This document shows positions 13,662 through 14,799 of a stretch of 14,799 nucleotides of DNA, piece by piece (within the stretch, counting starts at the first letter, position 1; each line of letters opens with the position of its first letter). The notes beneath the pieces were generated by a model. That model ran no database searches. It saw nothing but the letters and a program-made list of their open reading frames with translations, and had not been told where the DNA came from. Position numbers and translations under genes: made by a program. The stretch covers positions 1-14,799 of the forward strand of contig CALAGB010000319.1 in assembly GCA_937891245.1 (NCBI GenBank), in the 5' to 3' direction. Source of the stretch: an uncultured Thermomicrobiales bacterium (GTDB taxonomy: Bacteria > Chloroflexota > Chloroflexia > Thermomicrobiales > Thermomicrobiaceae).

Positions 13662-14799
13662 ATGAATATACATGAATACCAGGCCGCGAAGATCTTCGCG
13701 AGCCATGGGATTCCGATTAATTCCGGTATTGTCTGTACATCCCCCGATGAGGTGGCGAAGGCCACCCAAGAGCTTGGTCAGGCGGTCGTGATCAAGGCTC
13801 AGGTGCACAGCGGCGGCCGGGGCAAAGCGGGCGGTGTCAAGGTCGCGCCAGATCCAGAAAAGGCGCGCGCCGCCAGTAAGCAGATCTTCGGCCTGGACAT
13901 TCGTGGACATATCGTCCACAAGGTACTCGTTGCTCCGGCCGTTGACATCAAGCGCGAAATCTACCTCGGCGTCACGATCGACCGCGCCGCGCGAGGCGTC
14001 ACGATCATGGCGAGCAGCGAGGGCGGCGTCGAGATCGAAGAGGTAGCCGCCACCGCGCCGGAGAAGATTCACCGAGAGATCGCTGATCCGCTCCTCGGCC
14101 TCCACCCATATCAGGCACGCCGGCTCGCCTTCGATCTTGGTATTGAACCGCCCCTGGTCAACGGCTTCGCCCGGATCGCTCAGCAGCTCTACACCGCTTT
14201 CATTCAGAGCGACGCTTCGCTCGCCGAAATCAACCCGCTGGCGATCGTCGGCGACGGCAGCTGGCAGGCGCTCGACTCCAAAATGGTGATCGACAACAAC
14301 GGACTCTTTCGCCACAAAGATTTCGAAGCGCTGCGCGACCCGGAAGAAGAGGTCGCGACCGAAATCGAGGCGCGTGCCAGCGGCATCAGCTTCGTCAAGC
14401 TCGACGGCGATATCGGCTGCGTCGTAAACGGCGCCGGTCTCTCGATGGCGACGATGGACGCCATCAAGCTCTACGGCGGTGAGCCGGCCAACTTCCTCGA
14501 TGTCGGCGGCGGCGCCAGTGCCGGCCAGGTCGCCAAGGCGCTCGAAATCGTGCTGAGCGACACGAATGTACGGGCTATCCTGATCAACATTTTCGGCGGC
14601 ATCACCCGCGGCGACGTCGTCGCGCACGGGCTTATCGAAGCGCTCAACACCATCAAGCTGAACGTTCCGCTGGTCGTCCGGCTGGTCGGAACCAACCAGC
14701 AAGAGGGCCGCGAGATTCTGGCTGAAGCCGGCATCACCACCGTCGATACGATGAACGAAGCGGCCGAGCGCGTTGTCGCGGCGGCCAAGCAGGCGGCGT
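13662..14799 (+). CDS. sucC: Succinyl-CoA ligase (ADP/GDP-forming) subunit beta, right end cut by window
   Basis: 379 codons are present and no stop is reached, so the gene runs off the window edge; since the family is about 375-390 residues long, only the last few residues can be missing. SucC with SucD converts succinyl-CoA, ADP (or GDP) and phosphate to succinate, CoA and ATP (or GTP) in the TCA cycle. The N-terminal ATP-grasp part shows MNIHEYQAAKIF (1-12), the nucleotide-site motif AQVHSGGRGKAGGVK (46-60) and the metal-site motif EINPLA (189-194). The C-terminal CoA-ligase part shows VNGAGLSMATMD (255-266), NFLDVGGGA (277-285) and FGGITRGD (311-318). AGAGGTGA precedes the ATG at a normal distance. 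sucD is expected next. The identification is firm from these conserved motifs. Confidence 0.97.
   Translation, partial: MNIHEYQAAKIFASHGIPINSGIVCTSPDEVAKATQELGQAVVIKAQVHSGGRGKAGGVKVAPDPEKARAASKQIFGLDIRGHIVHKVLVAPAVDIKREIYLGVTIDRAARGVTIMASSEGGVEIEEVAATAPEKIHREIADPLLGLHPYQARRLAFDLGIEPPLVNGFARIAQQLYTAFIQSDASLAEINPLAIVGDGSWQALDSKMVIDNNGLFRHKDFEALRDPEEEVATEIEARASGISFVKLDGDIGCVVNGAGLSMATMDAIKLYGGEPANFLDVGGGASAGQVAKALEIVLSDTNVRAILINIFGGITRGDVVAHGLIEALNTIKLNVPLVVRLVGTNQQEGREILAEAGITTVDTMNEAAERVVAAAKQAA

Noticed and set aside
13563..14702. 379-codon minus-strand frame opposite sucC
   Set aside because: Antisense shadow; the plus strand encodes an unmistakable succinyl-CoA ligase beta subunit.

Overview
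The window is GC-rich bacterial chromosome, most likely from the phylum Chloroflexota (a Thermomicrobia-type lineage is my best guess). The main pointer is a C-terminal surface module (YW...GGLA.FG.PI.EEFQE... followed by QY.ER.RFEWHPG) that I remember as common in secreted proteins of that phylum. The taxonomy is inference; no 16S or other decisive marker lies in the window.

Layout. (1) 313-4082 is a two-gene plus-strand operon for an ABC exporter: a MacB/LolD-type ATPase and a 994-residue FtsX-type permease, closed by a perfect 11-bp hairpin terminator. (2) 4138-4838 is about 700 bases with no convincing gene, possibly holding a second terminator and a distant promoter. (3) 4839-12688 carries three consecutive plus-strand paralogues (737, 961 and 678 residues), each followed by its own hairpin. 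Each has a signal peptide, an array of bacterial Ig-like domains (5, 7 and 4 copies) and a C-terminal module made of two roughly 75-80 residue repeats. Twelve of the 16 Ig-like domains carry a D-x-[ND]-x-x-G/T-x(3)-x-G-E-P type acidic loop that resembles a calcium-binding EF-hand/dockerin loop. All six C-terminal repeats keep a C-x7-H-x2-C signature. (4) 12769-13415 carries two minus-strand YtxH-like genes, a 148-residue protein and a 51-residue mini version, 44 bases apart. A bidirectional hairpin separates them from the surface genes. (5) 13662 to the right edge is sucC, the succinyl-CoA ligase beta subunit, essentially complete but cut by the window end.

How the parts fit. The ABC exporter and the three secreted proteins are neighbours on one strand, but the strong terminator at 4107 argues against co-transcription, so a functional link is unproven. 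The surface proteins look like a locally duplicated family of extended, perhaps calcium-stiffened stalks bearing a shared tip or anchor module. The most credible undescribed element is this three-gene array. The YtxH pair and sucC are ordinary neighbours, although the 51-residue gene is easy to miss.
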